A stretch of 64,000 bases of DNA. It comes from Lytechinus pictus (Eukaryota > Echinodermata > Echinoidea > Temnopleuroida > Toxopneustidae). Every line of letters starts with the position of its first letter. Position 1 is the stretch's first letter. The notes below the pieces were generated by a model. That model was not told the DNA's origin. It was given only the letters and a program-made list of their open reading frames with translations, and did no database searches. The position numbers and the translations under genes were made by a program. This document shows positions 36,641-48,096 of this stretch, piece after piece. The stretch spans positions 17,968,001 through 18,032,000 of the forward strand of contig NW_026974140.1 of assembly GCF_037042905.1 (NCBI RefSeq). The letters run 5' to 3'.

Positions 36641-39600
36641 CTAAAGAGATACAAAAACATTTAGTAGATTAAATGTTCACATCACATAAATTTTGTTAGA
36701 ATCCTGAATATACAGAGAAACAAATGGAATAAATTTTTATTTTAAAATTTATTTTAAATTGAACATACAAAGCAGTTAATTAACCAATACAACTAATAAC
36801 TGTATGTGAGAGAAAAAAAAGGGAAAATATTAAGGATGGAAATACATGTTAATAGATATTAATTGAAGTTTAATTCTCTTTATGAGAAGATCTGTCAGTG
36901 ATTTTTTTTAAATAACTGTTACAAGCTGCCGAAACCTTCCGTTTAATTGGCTAAGAATGCACATGTCCATGAAAATCACTGTCTAGATATTTTGTGTAAT
37001 TTTCCCAAGGAATTTGAAGTCTCACAAATATGAGCGTTATAAAAAAAGTTCAATGTTATTATTAATAACATTGAACTTTTTTTATATGTAACTGAAAATT
37101 GTTTAAAACAATTTTCAGTTACATACTGGAGTCTGGCATCTTCCCTGATTGTTGGAAGAACTCTGACATTGTCCCTATTCCCAAGACTTTCCCCTGTAAC
37201 TCTGTTGATCTGTTAAGACCAATATCTCTTACCCCCACCTTTGCTAAGGTTTTTGAGTCATTCTTAACCAAGTGGTTGTATCAGGATATCAGAAATAAGA
37301 TAGATAAGCAACAGTTTGGTAACATTAAAGGATCATCAACCTCCCACTATATGATAAGCTTGATTGATTCAATCCTCAAAGGTACTGATAAACCTGGTCA
37401 TGTTGCCACTTTATGTACTATTGATTATGCTAAGGCGTTTGACCATATAAATCACAATGTATTAATTGAGAAATTGATTGACCTTGGCATTAATCCCAAC
37501 ATTATTGTATTGCTATGTAGCTATCTAAGTAATAGATCTCAAAGTGTTCGAGTTGGGTCTATTCATAGTAATTTAGCAAGAACTACCTGTGGTGTCCCGC
37601 AAGGGACAAAGCTCGGACCCATTCTTTTTTTTATCATGATCAACGACGTTGCTACGTCTACTCCCCTAAGATGGAAATATGTGGATGATTTGAGTGTTGC
37701 TGAAATCAGATACAAATCACAACCCTCTACCCTACAGGAACATATATCTTTGATTTCCAAATGTTCTTCTGATATGCAAATGACCCCATCAGTATTTGAG
37801 ATGATGTTCTTCAGTCCATTGAGTCTGTTAAGCTACTTGGTGTCTACCTACAATCCGACATGAAATGGAATATACATGTGGATTATGTCATCAAACAAGC
37901 TTCAAAACGAATGTATATTCTTTGTGTACTTAAGAGATACAATGTCCCAATGAGTGATTTGGTTGCTATTTATAGCATGTATATTAGGCCACTGGTCGAA
38001 TATGCCTCACCAGTTTGGTCATCCTCCATAACTGCCCAGCAATCGGATAAGATTGAACGTGTACAAAGGAGGGCCTGTCGTATAATGTTAGGTTATGGTA
38101 ACTATATTGATTATCTTCATGCCCTTGAGTGTTTGGACATCCCAACCCTTGCTGATAGACGCTTTCAATTACTTACAATGTTTGTCAGGTCTTTTGTACA
38201 ATCAAGGCATGCACGCATGCTTCCACAGCGTAGAGATGCCTTGCCAAATTTCCGTCAGTTGAGAAATTCTGATCCTCTTTGCCGTTTACCTTGCCGTACT
38301 TCTAGGTACCAAAATTCATTCCTACCTCAAGCAGTAAAGATAATTAATGATTTGAAGCTTGTTTGATTTCACTTCTAACTTGTATCTTGTGTTGATGAAC
38401 AGTACTTTTATTTTTCTCTCTCCTCTTTTCTGTCCTCTTTTTTCTATTCTTTTCTGTTCTGTCTTCTGTTATTCTTTCTTTTCTCTCTCCTCTTGGATTT
38501 CTCTGTCCCCTCCTCCTTGCTTCTCCTCCTTTCTCTTTCTTCTCTCCCCTCCTCTTCCACTCTCTCCCTTTTCCTCCCTCTCTTTCCTTTTCCTCTTTCT
38601 CTTTTTCCTCTCTTCCCTTCTTTTCTCTCTCCTCTCTTGGAATTCTCTGCTCCTCTTTGCTTCTTCCCCTTTTGTCTTTCCTCTCTCTCCTTTCTCCCCT
38701 CCTCTCCTTCATCTTTCTTTTTCCCTCTCTTTCTCCCCTTCCTCTTCCTTTTCTTTCTGCCTTTTCTCTCCTACTTTTCCTCAGGATTTTTTTTTTTTTT
38801 TTTTTTGGTACTGTTTCAGGTTTTGAATCTTAGATGGTTTGCAATTTATCTACTCATGTGCAATATCAACACTGCTTCGACTTCCTTCGGGAGTCTACAT
38901 GTATTTCCTCAGCTCTACTTTTCCCTTTTTTGTGCTCGTTTCGATGCAACTACTACTTTATTTACTTGTTACCATTGTTAAATGTCTTGTATTGCATAAT
39001 TTTTTTTTTTCTGAAGGTTGCCTCCTATTCTCTTTCAAATTCCACCTCTTGCTTTCCCTTCTCTTTGTCTTATCCCAATTTCTTTCCCTTCTCCCACCTC
39101 TTTTCTCTTCTCTCTCTTTCTTCTTAATCTTTCATTCCTCTTTTTTTCTTCCTTGGTGACACTTTGTAGTACTTATGGTCTTTTGTATTTATTTATGATA
39201 CATTTCTTTTTCATTTGTATGAATTTGTATTGTATTTGATATTTATTTATAATGTTTACATTATATTTTGTTATGATTCTATTTGTATGTAAACATTCAC
39301 TTATTTCAGTCTTTGACTGCTTGTGATTGTATTTTGATAGTTTTTATTGCAATAAAATCCAATATATAATACATAGCGCATCTGCATTGCGCACATACCA
39401 CCTTGTTTGGTGTTCAAAGTGCTCCTACATGTATATTACCTCAGCTAAGCTATTCTACCAATTCTGATATACTTACAGTCTTCCATCTTTCACACATCTG
39501 CCTGCATACCACAGCAATATCATCAACATGAGTGGGACATCGGGTACAGCAATCATCAACCAAGTCAGTCTTCTCTCGATTCATCAATGTATTGTATAGA

Positions 39601-42600
39601 ACAGTGACAGCACTTTCTTCTACTGTCTCAATCTGGCCGTATAGGATTGGTACTCGTAAAACTGCACAATCTATAAACAAAGAGATGGGAATTAATGGGT
39701 CAGATGCATAAAAAATAGCAATTGCTTGCGCTAGGCTTTTGCTTGGATCTTGCTTGATTCCGTATGCATAAAAATAAGCGAGCAAATGCTTTTGCTAATA
39801 AGCTCAAGCAATCGCTGACTGCTAGCATTTCCTTGACGGTTAAGATATTGCTAAAAAGAGTATGCATAAAGCAAACATTTCGCTTGTGCATTTAAGCACT
39901 TGCTTGGGTTTGTTCAAGCTACGTCAAAGCAGCTTGAGCGTTTGCTTGATCAGGGCGTTCAAGTTTTTAATCTTGTTTATGCACCTGAAAGAGAACCCCA
40001 GGGTGTATCCTAGCCTACATGTACATGTTTTCCCAGATGTTTTCTTCCTAAGAAGTGCAAACCAAATGCCAAATATATAAATTTATCAAAAAGAAACAAG
40101 TTAGTTTGACACCACGTCCGAGAAAAAGATGTAGGAAAGAAGCGGTAATTTGCACTGCCACACCTATGGTTCAAGTCCTGCCTTTTCTGTGAGTTGTACT
40201 CGTACCAGCGTGTAATTGCTATTGTTCAAACTGCTAGTAATTACTTTCTGAAGGCAAGAAAAGGGTTCAAGCACAGGGAATATGCATATGAAATAAAGCA
40301 ATTCTTGAAGCATGAATCATTTGCTTGGCTAGCTATTGCCCGTGCTTGAAGCAATTGCTAGCCAGAAATTGCTACTTTTTATGCACCTGAGTGACACATT
40401 GACTGTTCTGGTATCTCTATTTTGAAACACTTCCCATAGCACAACTAAGAAATGTTAAGGAAGTCTACCTTTAAATCAAATGTAGCCTAATTGTAGCATA
40501 GAAAAAGAGAGACACATGGATGATGCACCGAATCAAGCAAAATAGAGAGAAGATGTAAGGTCATTTGCTACGAGGTCAAGGTCAATCAGGCCACTCCCTT
40601 TCTACAGAAACAAAACCAGATTTAAAACTTTGGACTACTGTCTGACTAATAAATATTCTTGAGGGTGTGAAAGAAATCCACAACAGGACAGGTAATCTAT
40701 TAAGTTCTTAGTTATACATTCATTATAATGTCACTTGCGAGGTACTTTCTCACTCTCTCATAGTCCTACATGTATGTTCAACTGCTTTTTTTTTCTCAAC
40801 TTCACCGGTAGAATCTTGAAGGAGAGGGTGTAATGTTAGTTGGTATTGCAAAAGGAGTTTTAAAACAGAGATTAGAAGACCATGAATGTTCATCTGAGTT
40901 GGTAGAAGATCTTTCATTTTAAATACACTAGAAAATTTACCTCAGTTGTTAAGGATATCCACTGCAGTCTTTATCAATGATGTTACCTGATCAGACCTTT
41001 TTGGTGTAGTGATGAATTACAGTCAGCAATTCATATTGGAGCCCTTGTCTTACAAAATGTTGAGGTTGATTGGATCAATCACAACTCTTCGCAAGATGGG
41101 ACCCCGGTTATATCATTGATAAAGCCTGCAGTGGATCATAACAGACAATAAAGTTTCATCAATAAACATTCATACAGACTGATTAAAGAGATAACTCACC
41201 TGGGTTATGTGCTTGTGATATCTTCTCTCCTTCTAGTTTTTGTTGTCCATATTTGTTGAGAGGGTTTGTAGCATCTGAGGGTTTGTAAGGGGGTTTGGTG
41301 CCATCAAATACATAGTCAGTACTGATGTAGATCAAGTAGGTACCCATCTCAGCTGAATACAAATCCAATCAAAACAAAAAGTCAGGATTTACAATTAAAT
41401 TGAGCTCAAGAGGTATGTAAGTTAGTAGAGCAATGGTTTTACAATCTGGTGGCCTGGAATCCCACTTCCCACATAGTGCGCTAGTGCCTTTGGTAATTAA
41501 GGCATTTATCCTCATTAGGCCTACTAGTTAGGTTGCTTGGAGAGGATATTAAACCATTTGTCCTCTTGTTGCTTACTTATTTACATTCATGTTTTCTTAG
41601 CAATCAGGTAAAAAAATCACAACCACCACCATATTGATTCTTCGTGATGCCATTTCATATCTCCATTTGAACACACCAGACCAGATGAAATTGAGGAAAT
41701 AATAAAAAATATGTGAACTCTCCAAAATGGCTTGCTGCTAACAAATGGTGCTCTTAGCTTTGAATTATTTTTAATTTCTCAAGATGAATATACTTTTACA
41801 AATCTTCCATACAATATCATGCCATATTTCTAAATTAGTAATTGTTGTAAAGAGGTGTATACTTACCACTAATCTTTGCAACTGTTTCTGTAGCACTGCA
41901 GTTAACTTTCTTAGCCTTTTCTTCATCTTTCTCTACTACATCAGGCCTCCTCTGAACAGCAGCATGAACCACTGCATCAGGCTATGTGTAAGACAACAAT
42001 CAAACCTCAATCCCAAATCAACTAAATTAATTCACAAGAAAACATATTGACTTCTTCTAAAACAAAAGTTGTGGGAATGTTGGAAAAGTCATTGTGAACC
42101 ATAAAATGTGTATCTTTATGTGTAGTATGAATGCCAAGATAGAATGATTCACTGCAAAAGGATTGCTCCTCAAAGGCCCTCATACTAAAATAACTGAAAT
42201 ATGAGTTGAAACTGTCTGGCTGACAATTTGGTTGTGGTATCATGTATGCTAATATGTGTGTAATGCATGTAAACTTCAGAAAAACTGAGTCAATCTGTTA
42301 TCATTTTGGTGATTCCATTGCTTCACAGTCAACACCAGAATCTTAGGGACATTATAAACAGCTTTTTAAAATCACTTTGATCATTTTCTCCATAATTAAA
42401 ATTCACAAACTGAACGAAATTGGAACGTTAACCCATTACACAGCACAAAGAAGCCTAACAGAAATATGGCGCAAAATATATGCTGTGGATCATCAAAGCC
42501 TATAGATAGAAAACTCAAAATTCAGTAGTTATCAGATGAATAGATGGATTGAAAGAAATGAATTCATGATGTGTCCTGGCAAAAGAATCAAAGGCTTGGT

Positions 42601-43735
42601 CCCACTGTACTTACAGATGCAGAGAGGATGTAAAACGGGAAAGAATCTTGCCATCCGTTGGAAAACGTTATATATCTATTGTGTACTCTTTGCATACGTG
42701 TTTCATACGCTCTATATTCATCAAGCATCCGTCCACTGTGATTTCATTGTTCGCCCATTTTGTCCATTGTCTGGAGGATGGAGCCACCCCAATTTTTGCT
42801 TGTCCGCTGAATCCTTTATGAATACGTTTTGTGTCAATCAGCCAGTGGGACCAGGCCTTAACTTCTAGACTATAAACCTTTTGGAAATGCATTAATCTTT
42901 TTTTCGTACACTGATGGATTTGTTGAATCGTCAGTGGAAAAAAAAAATCCCAAACTTACTGAAAATTCAAAATGTTGTATCTATAAAGCCAGGACATGCT
43001 CTTTTACTATCAATATTCTCTTGATAATAGTTTGATTTGGTTGTAAACTATTGGTAAAATGAGAATATTTTTCTTCTTTCCTGGCTCTGAAAGATCTGAT
43101 TCCAATATCTTTTTTTTCTGAGTCAATAAAAGAAGCCTAAAAGTATGAATATGGTGAATATTCTTGATCATATATTCAAATTCCTTTGACTACCCATTGA
43201 ACTGCAAAAATGTATCTCTAATTTTTCTTTATACCTATAATACAACCGAGTATTAATTGTGATCTTGTCTCTGAAAATCTAGAAGTCAATACTTCAGATT
43301 CAAGAAAAAAGGGATCAATTTTTTATTTTGATTTGGTTGTGAATTATAAATAATTTACAATCAAATCAAAATACTTAGAAAATAATATCAAAAGGAAAGC
43401 AAAAGAATTTCTTTAAACCTTGAATTAGATATATTGAAACTGCTTTAAAAAAACTTTGCAAAATGGATACTTTTAACGGTCATTTTAATGGTGATAAACG
43501 TTCTGACTCAGCACTAATAGAAACCTCAAAAATATTTAAATGCAACCGAGTCACTCACCTGAAATTCTTGCATGACCTTTCTGACCTCTCCTTCATCGGT
43601 TATATCCACCTTCCTGAGGGCGCCCTTTGCACGAGAGAATGCTAGACCAAGAACATCACAAGAGGTTGTCCTCTCAAACTCCCTCATAAGCGCTCGTCCC
43701 ATCAGACCCGATGCACCAGTTACTAATACCTTCAT
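36377..43735 (-). CDS. MAT2B: MAT2B, methionine adenosyltransferase regulatory beta subunit
   Basis: MAT2B binds the MAT2A catalytic subunit and modulates S-adenosylmethionine synthesis in cytosol and nucleus; its fold is an NAD(P)-binding, dTDP-rhamnose-reductase-like Rossmann domain. Five coding exons with GT/AG borders and matching phases: 43735-43559, 41981-41867, 41352-41200, 39670-39477, 36640-36377. They total 903 nt, 300 residues and a stop, slightly shorter than human (323-334). Features: GASGLMG dinucleotide loop (residues 7-13), [24 protein letters not shown] (the YxxxK pair of extended SDR proteins), [14 protein letters not shown]-like [21 protein letters not shown] and GIGQTTPF. 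The ATG at 43735 is the first codon of the conserved core. An acceptor at 43774/43775 and an open frame upstream suggest a 5' exon further away, probably untranslated. AATAAA lies about 100 nt past the stop. Confidence 0.92.
37043..37124. repeat. Two adjacent near-perfect palindromes at a LINE 5' junction
   Basis: The first has arms of about 21 nt around a one-base centre (AAAGTTCAATGTTATTA on the left). The second, three bases on, has arms of about 18-19 nt (ATGTAACTGAAAATTG on the left). Its right arm runs into the reverse transcriptase coding sequence. Confidence 0.85.
37110..38366 (+). pseudogene. 5'-truncated LINE reverse transcriptase, frameshifted
   Basis: The first frame (to about 37,800) reads [62 protein letters not shown] and KYVDD. 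The reading then continues in another frame ([46 protein letters not shown]) to a stop at 38366. A frameshift and probably a small internal deletion lie near 37,780-37,805. The sequence differs from the ORF2 at 10-13 kb, so this is another jockey-superfamily family. The endonuclease is missing. Confidence 0.85.
38395..39160. repeat. Polypyrimidine tract of the LINE 3' region
   Basis: T/C-rich with TTCTCTCC-type words to 38,790 and a run of 22 T near 38,788-38,806, then less dense to 39,160. Several long but low-complexity open frames occur here on both strands; none looks coding. Confidence 0.8.
39477..39670 (-). CDS. MAT2B: MAT2B coding exon 4
   Basis: 194 nt: two bases completing Asp, then 64 codons from [12 protein letters not shown] to CERWKT. 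It matches human AAVLRIPILYGE..EESAVTV and FPTHVKDVATVCRQL. The donor is ACT|GTAAGT. Confidence 0.92.
39701..40389. mobile_element. MITE-like element with CAGGTGCATAAA ends in MAT2B intron 3
   Basis: Left end CAGATGCATAAAAAATAGCA; the right end is the complement of CAGGTGCATAAAAAGTAGCA. An inner TTTATGCACCTG at about 39,977 suggests that 39,701-39,988 is a complete element and the remainder a second, partial one. GCTTGAGC/GCAATTGCTT words recur throughout. Confidence 0.6.
41200..41352 (-). CDS. MAT2B: MAT2B coding exon 3 (YxxxK)
   Basis: 153 nt: two bases completing Ala, 50 codons from [15 protein letters not shown] to SQAHNP, and one base. It contains DGTKPPY and KYGQQKL, aligning with human DGTNPPY and LYGKTKL. 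The donor is CAG|GTGAGT. Confidence 0.92.
41405..41560 (+). mobile_element. Possible tRNA-derived SINE remnant
   Basis: TTAGTAGAGCAATGG resembles a diverged A box, and GGTGGCCTGGAATCCC falls where a B box would be. TAATTAAGGCATTTATCC follows, similar to the body at 48,310-48,360. It lies in MAT2B intron 2 and is degenerate. Confidence 0.4.
41867..41981 (-). CDS. MAT2B: MAT2B coding exon 2
   Basis: 115 nt, 38 codons plus one base: [17 protein letters not shown] to VAKIS. It corresponds to human PHVIVHCAAERRPDVVE. The acceptor is ACATAG and the donor G|GTAAGT. Confidence 0.88.
42000..43558. other. MAT2B intron 1 (between coding exons 1 and 2)
   Basis: AT-rich, no repeat or exon recognised; the open frame at 42,536-42,868 has no family character. 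Confidence 0.6.
43559..43735 (-). CDS. MAT2B: MAT2B coding exon 1 (NAD(P)-binding loop)
   Basis: 59 codons from [10 protein letters not shown] to VMQEFQ, phase 0 end, donor CAG|GTGAGT. The exon probably begins at 43774 after a CCTTTTAG acceptor, giving 39 nt of leader before the ATG. The leader is open in frame, so a longer N-terminus read from an upstream exon remains possible. Confidence 0.9.
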
Positions 43736-43774
43736 GATTGGTATGGAAAGTGGAGGCCGGTCTATTCTAAAATC

Positions 43775-45000
43775 CTAAAAGGTTTTCAAAAAGACAAAAA
43801 TTAGAAAGAAGTATTAAAATAAAACGTTAAGTGCTTATTTTTCAATTTGACTAATATCAAAGCACCAAATCAAAGTACTGATCAGAGAACAAATACATGT
43901 ATCTGCAGGACACAAAAAATATATATATAACAGACCATTGAATAGGCACACCCACCTACCAGTAATGCAATCACAGAAATGCAGGGAAATCAACTGAAAA
44001 TGGTATTTTGTGGCAGCACCACCATAAAAATACCACATAAATTCCAAACAGTATTTGTATAATACAACAATGATAAATGATCATGTTATGAATGGGCGAA
44101 ACTTAATGCCCCTATTTCATCCCTGAAACATACACCAGTAAAGGGATATTAAATACACTGTCATAATGGCATCAAGGTCCTTGTTTGAACAGTAAGATAA
44201 GATTTATTCTATTAAATGCATCAACATTCAGTTATGAAATGGATGTAACTTGACCTTTACTGAAATCAATATCTAACAATTTATCATCAAAAATTAAAAA
44301 TAGGGATTCATTACAAGTCGATCTGGGCAATCCGGAAATAAAATTGTAATAGGACTTGGATCTATTGTATAGTGTTGGCATCAACCACATGTCCGTGTTA
44401 AGTTGGTGAAATAGGAGAATGAGAATAATGTAATAGTTTCGTTAGTTTAGTTGTTGTGACTGTAGTATAACTCTTGAGCATGGGTTAGGTTGGTGATGAC
44501 TTTTTATGTGATTGCGAAGACTGCGAAGAGGTGCCTGATGAGCTGTCAGTATATGCAGTTCCCCTTCAATTTAATCAGAGTAGGCCCACTGGAGCCACTA
44601 GCACCACACCACCGCGTCGCAGCCGCGCTGGCCCAGCGGATCGGGGGCATGCATGCAACTATCAAGGCACAGAGCTCAGACAGTCAATCAAACTCACTGC
44701 TCAGCTTAACCCAGGGAGCAAAGCGGGCCGGAGCCCAGGACCCATCCGTGTAATAGTAGGCAGACAAGGGTACTCTCCAAAATGGGGTAGAATGGGATCG
44801 CAATAGCACGCCAAATAAAAGTACATGTACCTCAAGCGATGTTCGTGCAGGCTCCTCTCCACTTCACTACCGCTACACCTACCTGAACCTCAAGGTACAA
44901 AACTCTCTCTGATACTCCGAGTGACAATGTTGGGATTTTATGGGGGGGGGGGGGGGGGGAATATAAAACTCATGCACCAACACGACCTTTAAAAACAATA
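43775..45000. other. MAT2B leader intron, left part
   Basis: A GC-richer patch at 44,580-44,760 gives two overlapping frames without recognisable domains. A G run lies at 44,942-44,959. No gene is supported. Confidence 0.5.
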
Positions 45001-45393
45001 AAAAACTAATATTCTTACTTTTCATTCTAATTTCACTCCATATCCATCATCCAGTTAGTCTTAAAATTGATGATTTATAGCAAGTATCGGGTTCCTCACA
45101 CGTATTAATTCACTGCCGATCGCAAACGCAAATTGCACATGCACGGACATCGCAGCTCAAATTATGAATATTCATGATCAATTATAGGACTATAGATCGA
45201 GATCTGTGCAAATGCGAAAGAAACTATTCCAATGCGGTTTGACCTGCGACCCTCGCGCATGCGATGTTTAGAAATCGGCAGCGAATAATACGTGAGAGGA
45301 ACTCGATGCTGGCTCTAAATCACCAATTTTGAGGCTAACCGGAGGATGGATATGGAGTGAAATTAGGATGAAAACAAACATAAGGAGTTTTTG
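45001..45393. mobile_element. Fold-back MITE of about 390 bp
   Basis: The left arm (TTTCACTCCATATCCATCAT, GATTTATAGCAAGTATCGGG, CACGTATTAATTCACTGCCG) is mirrored on the right (CGGCAGCGAATAATACGTGA, ATGGATATGGAGTGAAATTA). Arms are 120 bp or more with about 15% mismatch by eye. Confidence 0.75.
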
Positions 45394-45565
45394 ATAAAAG
45401 TTGCAACCTATTATTATTATAGCCCATTTACAGAAGTTTGGGCTCAAAACCCTGAAGAAAACTAGTATTTTTTAGCAACATTATTGTTGCCCAATTCATT
45501 GGTGTGTGTAGATCAATGCCTTGCCGTGGAGAGTAAGCCTACGTCAGTAGAACGACTTTTATTCT

Positions 45566-45662
45566 CCTGGGGAGTGTTTCATGAAAAGACTTTATAAGAC
45601 AAGTTCCTTTTTATCCGACAGTTACCATAGCAACTGTGCTTCTCAGCCAATCAAAAGCCACT
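45566..45662. mobile_element. MITE, same family, left half
   Basis: CCTGGGGAGTGTTTCATGAA, then TATCCGACAGTTACCATAGC and CAGCCAATCAAAAGCC, then similarity stops. The missing half resembles 47,075-47,138, 1.4 kb away in the same orientation. Confidence 0.6.
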
Positions 45663-46275
45663 CACACAAGTATTGCGAGTTTAGCTATAGTACTAACCTC
45701 GCACAACGGATGTGATTTGACAATAAATTTTGACGTTTTCATTCATCACATGAATGTGAGGGAATAAAACACGCCAAAACCTTCTACATTTATTCACTAC
45801 ATAAATTTCAATCTTATCAACTAACTTAATTTTAAAAATATAGTCGAAATTTTTTATAAAAATGATTTTTTAACGCTTACCTCCAAATTCGGCCAAGGTA
45901 CTCCATACGAAGATCCTCAATACTGCGGTGGAAATTACGCAAACAACAATCGAAATGCGAATTTTTCCTATCGAACAGTCTCAATTCAAGTTGTCGGTTT
46001 ATTAAATAATATCGAGTGCCCTCTATGCGTATTTCGGATCAGGCAAATTAAATCCTAGACCAAAAGCTTCGGTCTCTGTTATGTTGGTTGTTCCACTGAA
46101 CTACATTGGCTCCACTCACCAAATACATAGACCAAAGTTAAACCTTCGTCTGTACAGGGGCTCAATGGCCACCGCTAATTTCTTGTTTTTCTCCTCCATA
46201 CCGCGATATTTTCCTCTAACAGTTCATACATATGCACCTATAGCTGAAAATATATAAGTAACGACAGTTTCTTAC

Positions 46276-46650
46276 CCTAAATTCCCGCTTTGAAACTGGC
46301 AATCAGGGGATTAACTCTGGAAGTTGATACTTGCGACTCAGACTAGTGGGCAGCCATCTTGGTAATGAATAATTCATGAAAAAGTGGCCAACGAAAGTCA
46401 GACTCCGCCCCATGACCTTTACGTCACGCATTACAGAAGGGGAAAAGAAAGGAGCAGTTAAAGAAACAAAAGAAAAAAGGGGAAATAAAAAAGAAAAAGA
46501 AGAGTAAAACAAAAAAAGAGAGAAAACGAAAGAGAAAGAGATAAAGAAAAAGGGAAAAAACGTCTAGAATTTTAGTATTCATAACCCCGACGTAAAGGGA
46601 TGATCTGATTGGCCAATGGTTTTGATACGCAGTTGACCCGGAAGTTTTTC
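46276..46650. promoter_or_regulatory. Candidate MAT2B promoter and untranslated first exon, possibly bidirectional
   Basis: On the minus strand, sequence from about 46,365 to 46,276 ends in a consensus donor (TTAGG|GTAAGA) and begins with AAGATGGCTGCC (complement of 46,348-46,360), a YY1-like element often at housekeeping start sites. Upstream lie a GC box (near 46,404), a CRE-like ACGTCACG (46,421), a CCAAT pair (GATTGGCCAATGG at 46,607) and an ETS site (CCGGAAG at 46,638). A second possible donor on the minus strand is at 45,880. On the plus strand an ATG lies just before a GTAAGT at 46,716, so a divergent transcript is conceivable. All of this is motif reading; no start site is proven. Confidence 0.4.
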
Positions 46651-47074
46651 CAACGGCATATGTTTGTGTGTTATATCGACTTCGGATGAACGAGTGAACT
46701 AGGAGCTACATGACAGTAAGTCGCTGTTTTTTTTCCTTTTAACTTTATTTTTTCCCTCGTTTTTGGCAATTAACGCCAAAAGGAAAAATTAATTCGCATT
46801 ATGGTACACTTATTTTCATATATATTAATGAAATAAAGACAAAAATCGATGAGCCTCTTCGGGGGGAATTTACATTGTACCTCCCCTAATGGCGGCGACA
46901 CGCTAGCGAGCCGTCTGTGTACGAGGAGAAATTAAAATTAAAAAATGTTGAAAAACTCCTCGAAACAGACGGCTGCCAGCTGTCTAATTAAATCAATGCC
47001 TTTTTTTATATCAAGAAAAATCATTGATAGAAATTACCAGAAAGACAAAGAGGAAATGAAATGAAGTAACGAAA

Positions 47075-47138
47075 GATGTCGGATCAGACAACTTGTCGGA
47101 CATTGTCGGACAAAAATGTTGATGAAACGCTCCCCAGG
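47075..47138. mobile_element. MITE, same family, right half
   Basis: GATGTCGGATCAGACAACTT then AATGTTGATGAAACGCTCCCC, equal to the right part of the complete copy at 52,358-52,503. Confidence 0.6.
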
Positions 47139-47645
47139 AGCCTCTAGGCTACCCTGGCCTGGACTCCGGCCCGCGAAGCGGGCCTGAGCTCCTGACCCTG
47201 GGTATAATTATAAACGCTCAGCTCAGTCAGTCAGCCTCAGCCTGGTTCAAACAGAAGTGAGAGATTCCTCATTTTATCTTCAAATTAAACCTAGGGCTAT
47301 ATTAACCTAAAATAAAATGGCCTATAAAATCACCATTCAACTTTAATCATCAATTCAATTTAAATGTTACCTGTTATCTGACGTATGTATGGGATAAAAC
47401 ATCAACTTTGGCTCCGTCTATCTGGCTTCATTGCCCCGCAGCGGTGTCATGTCACGTGCACAAGTTGTTACGCAATGTTTTTTTTTTTTGGGGGGGGCAG
47501 TCAAATATATTGCTGTATACACGCGTGACCCAAAAAAAACCCCGCGTAAACGGTTGTTTTTTCAGTTTTGGACGCGGGCCGCACGTGCACTCGTTAGGGG
47601 TATCAAAAACACCGATTTTCAAATAAGGGGGTAGTTTTGAAACTG

Positions 47646-48096
47646 CAGTGGCGTAACAGGCGGGGGGCAAGCTGCCCCCTAGCGGATTTCACCGGGAAAA
47701 TAAACAAAACGGGAAAAAAAGACCGGGAAAAAAAGAAAAGGGATGGAGAAAGAAAGAAAGGGGAAGGAAAGGGGAAAAGGAAAGGAGGAAAAGGAAACGG
47801 AAAAGGAAAGGGAAAGTGAAAAGAAAAGAAAACGAAGAAGAAAAAAATATTTCTAATGGAAAAGGAAGGAAAGCGGGAAAAGGAACAAAAGAACATTTGA
47901 CAAAGAACACATCATTCCGAAATAGGCCTATGTAATGCAGTAGCATGATGGGAAATAAATTAAAAGATGACAAATTGGCAAACAATAGCGGGAAATGAAG
48001 GTAGAATGGAATTAGTCAAAAGCTAAATTGGAAAACAAAGAAAAGGGACAAGAAAAAAAAAACTTAATAACATGGACCGGGCTGCGCGCCGCCGAG
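47646..48096 (+). mobile_element. Repeat A, left copy (interleaved inverted set)
   Basis: It begins CAGTGGCGTAACAGGCGG and ends near CCGGGCTGCG...GCCGAG. The middle is purine-rich (47,690-47,850), then ATGATGGGAAATAAATTAAA and GGAATTAGTCAAAAGC. It is the inverse of 49,421-49,848. No ORF with protein character is present. Confidence 0.75.

Larger units (their letters stand above)
37084..39375 (+). mobile_element. Truncated LINE in MAT2B intron 4
   Basis: Reverse transcriptase remnant (37,110-38,366), then a polypyrimidine tract of about 390 nt (38,400-38,790), more T/C-rich sequence to 39,160, and a 3' end with AATAAA near 39,350. It is antisense to MAT2B and lies between its exons 4 and 5. 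The 5' junction sits in a pair of palindromes (37,043-37,124). Confidence 0.7.

Noticed and set aside
38344-39239. Long Ser/Phe/Leu-rich and Glu/Arg/Lys-rich ORFs
   Set aside because: They come from the polypyrimidine tract of a LINE 3' region read on each strand; pure composition effect.
44490-44806. GC-rich overlapping ORFs near MAT2B
   Set aside because: They read open in two frames, but neither shows a known motif or splice sites; not enough to call a gene.
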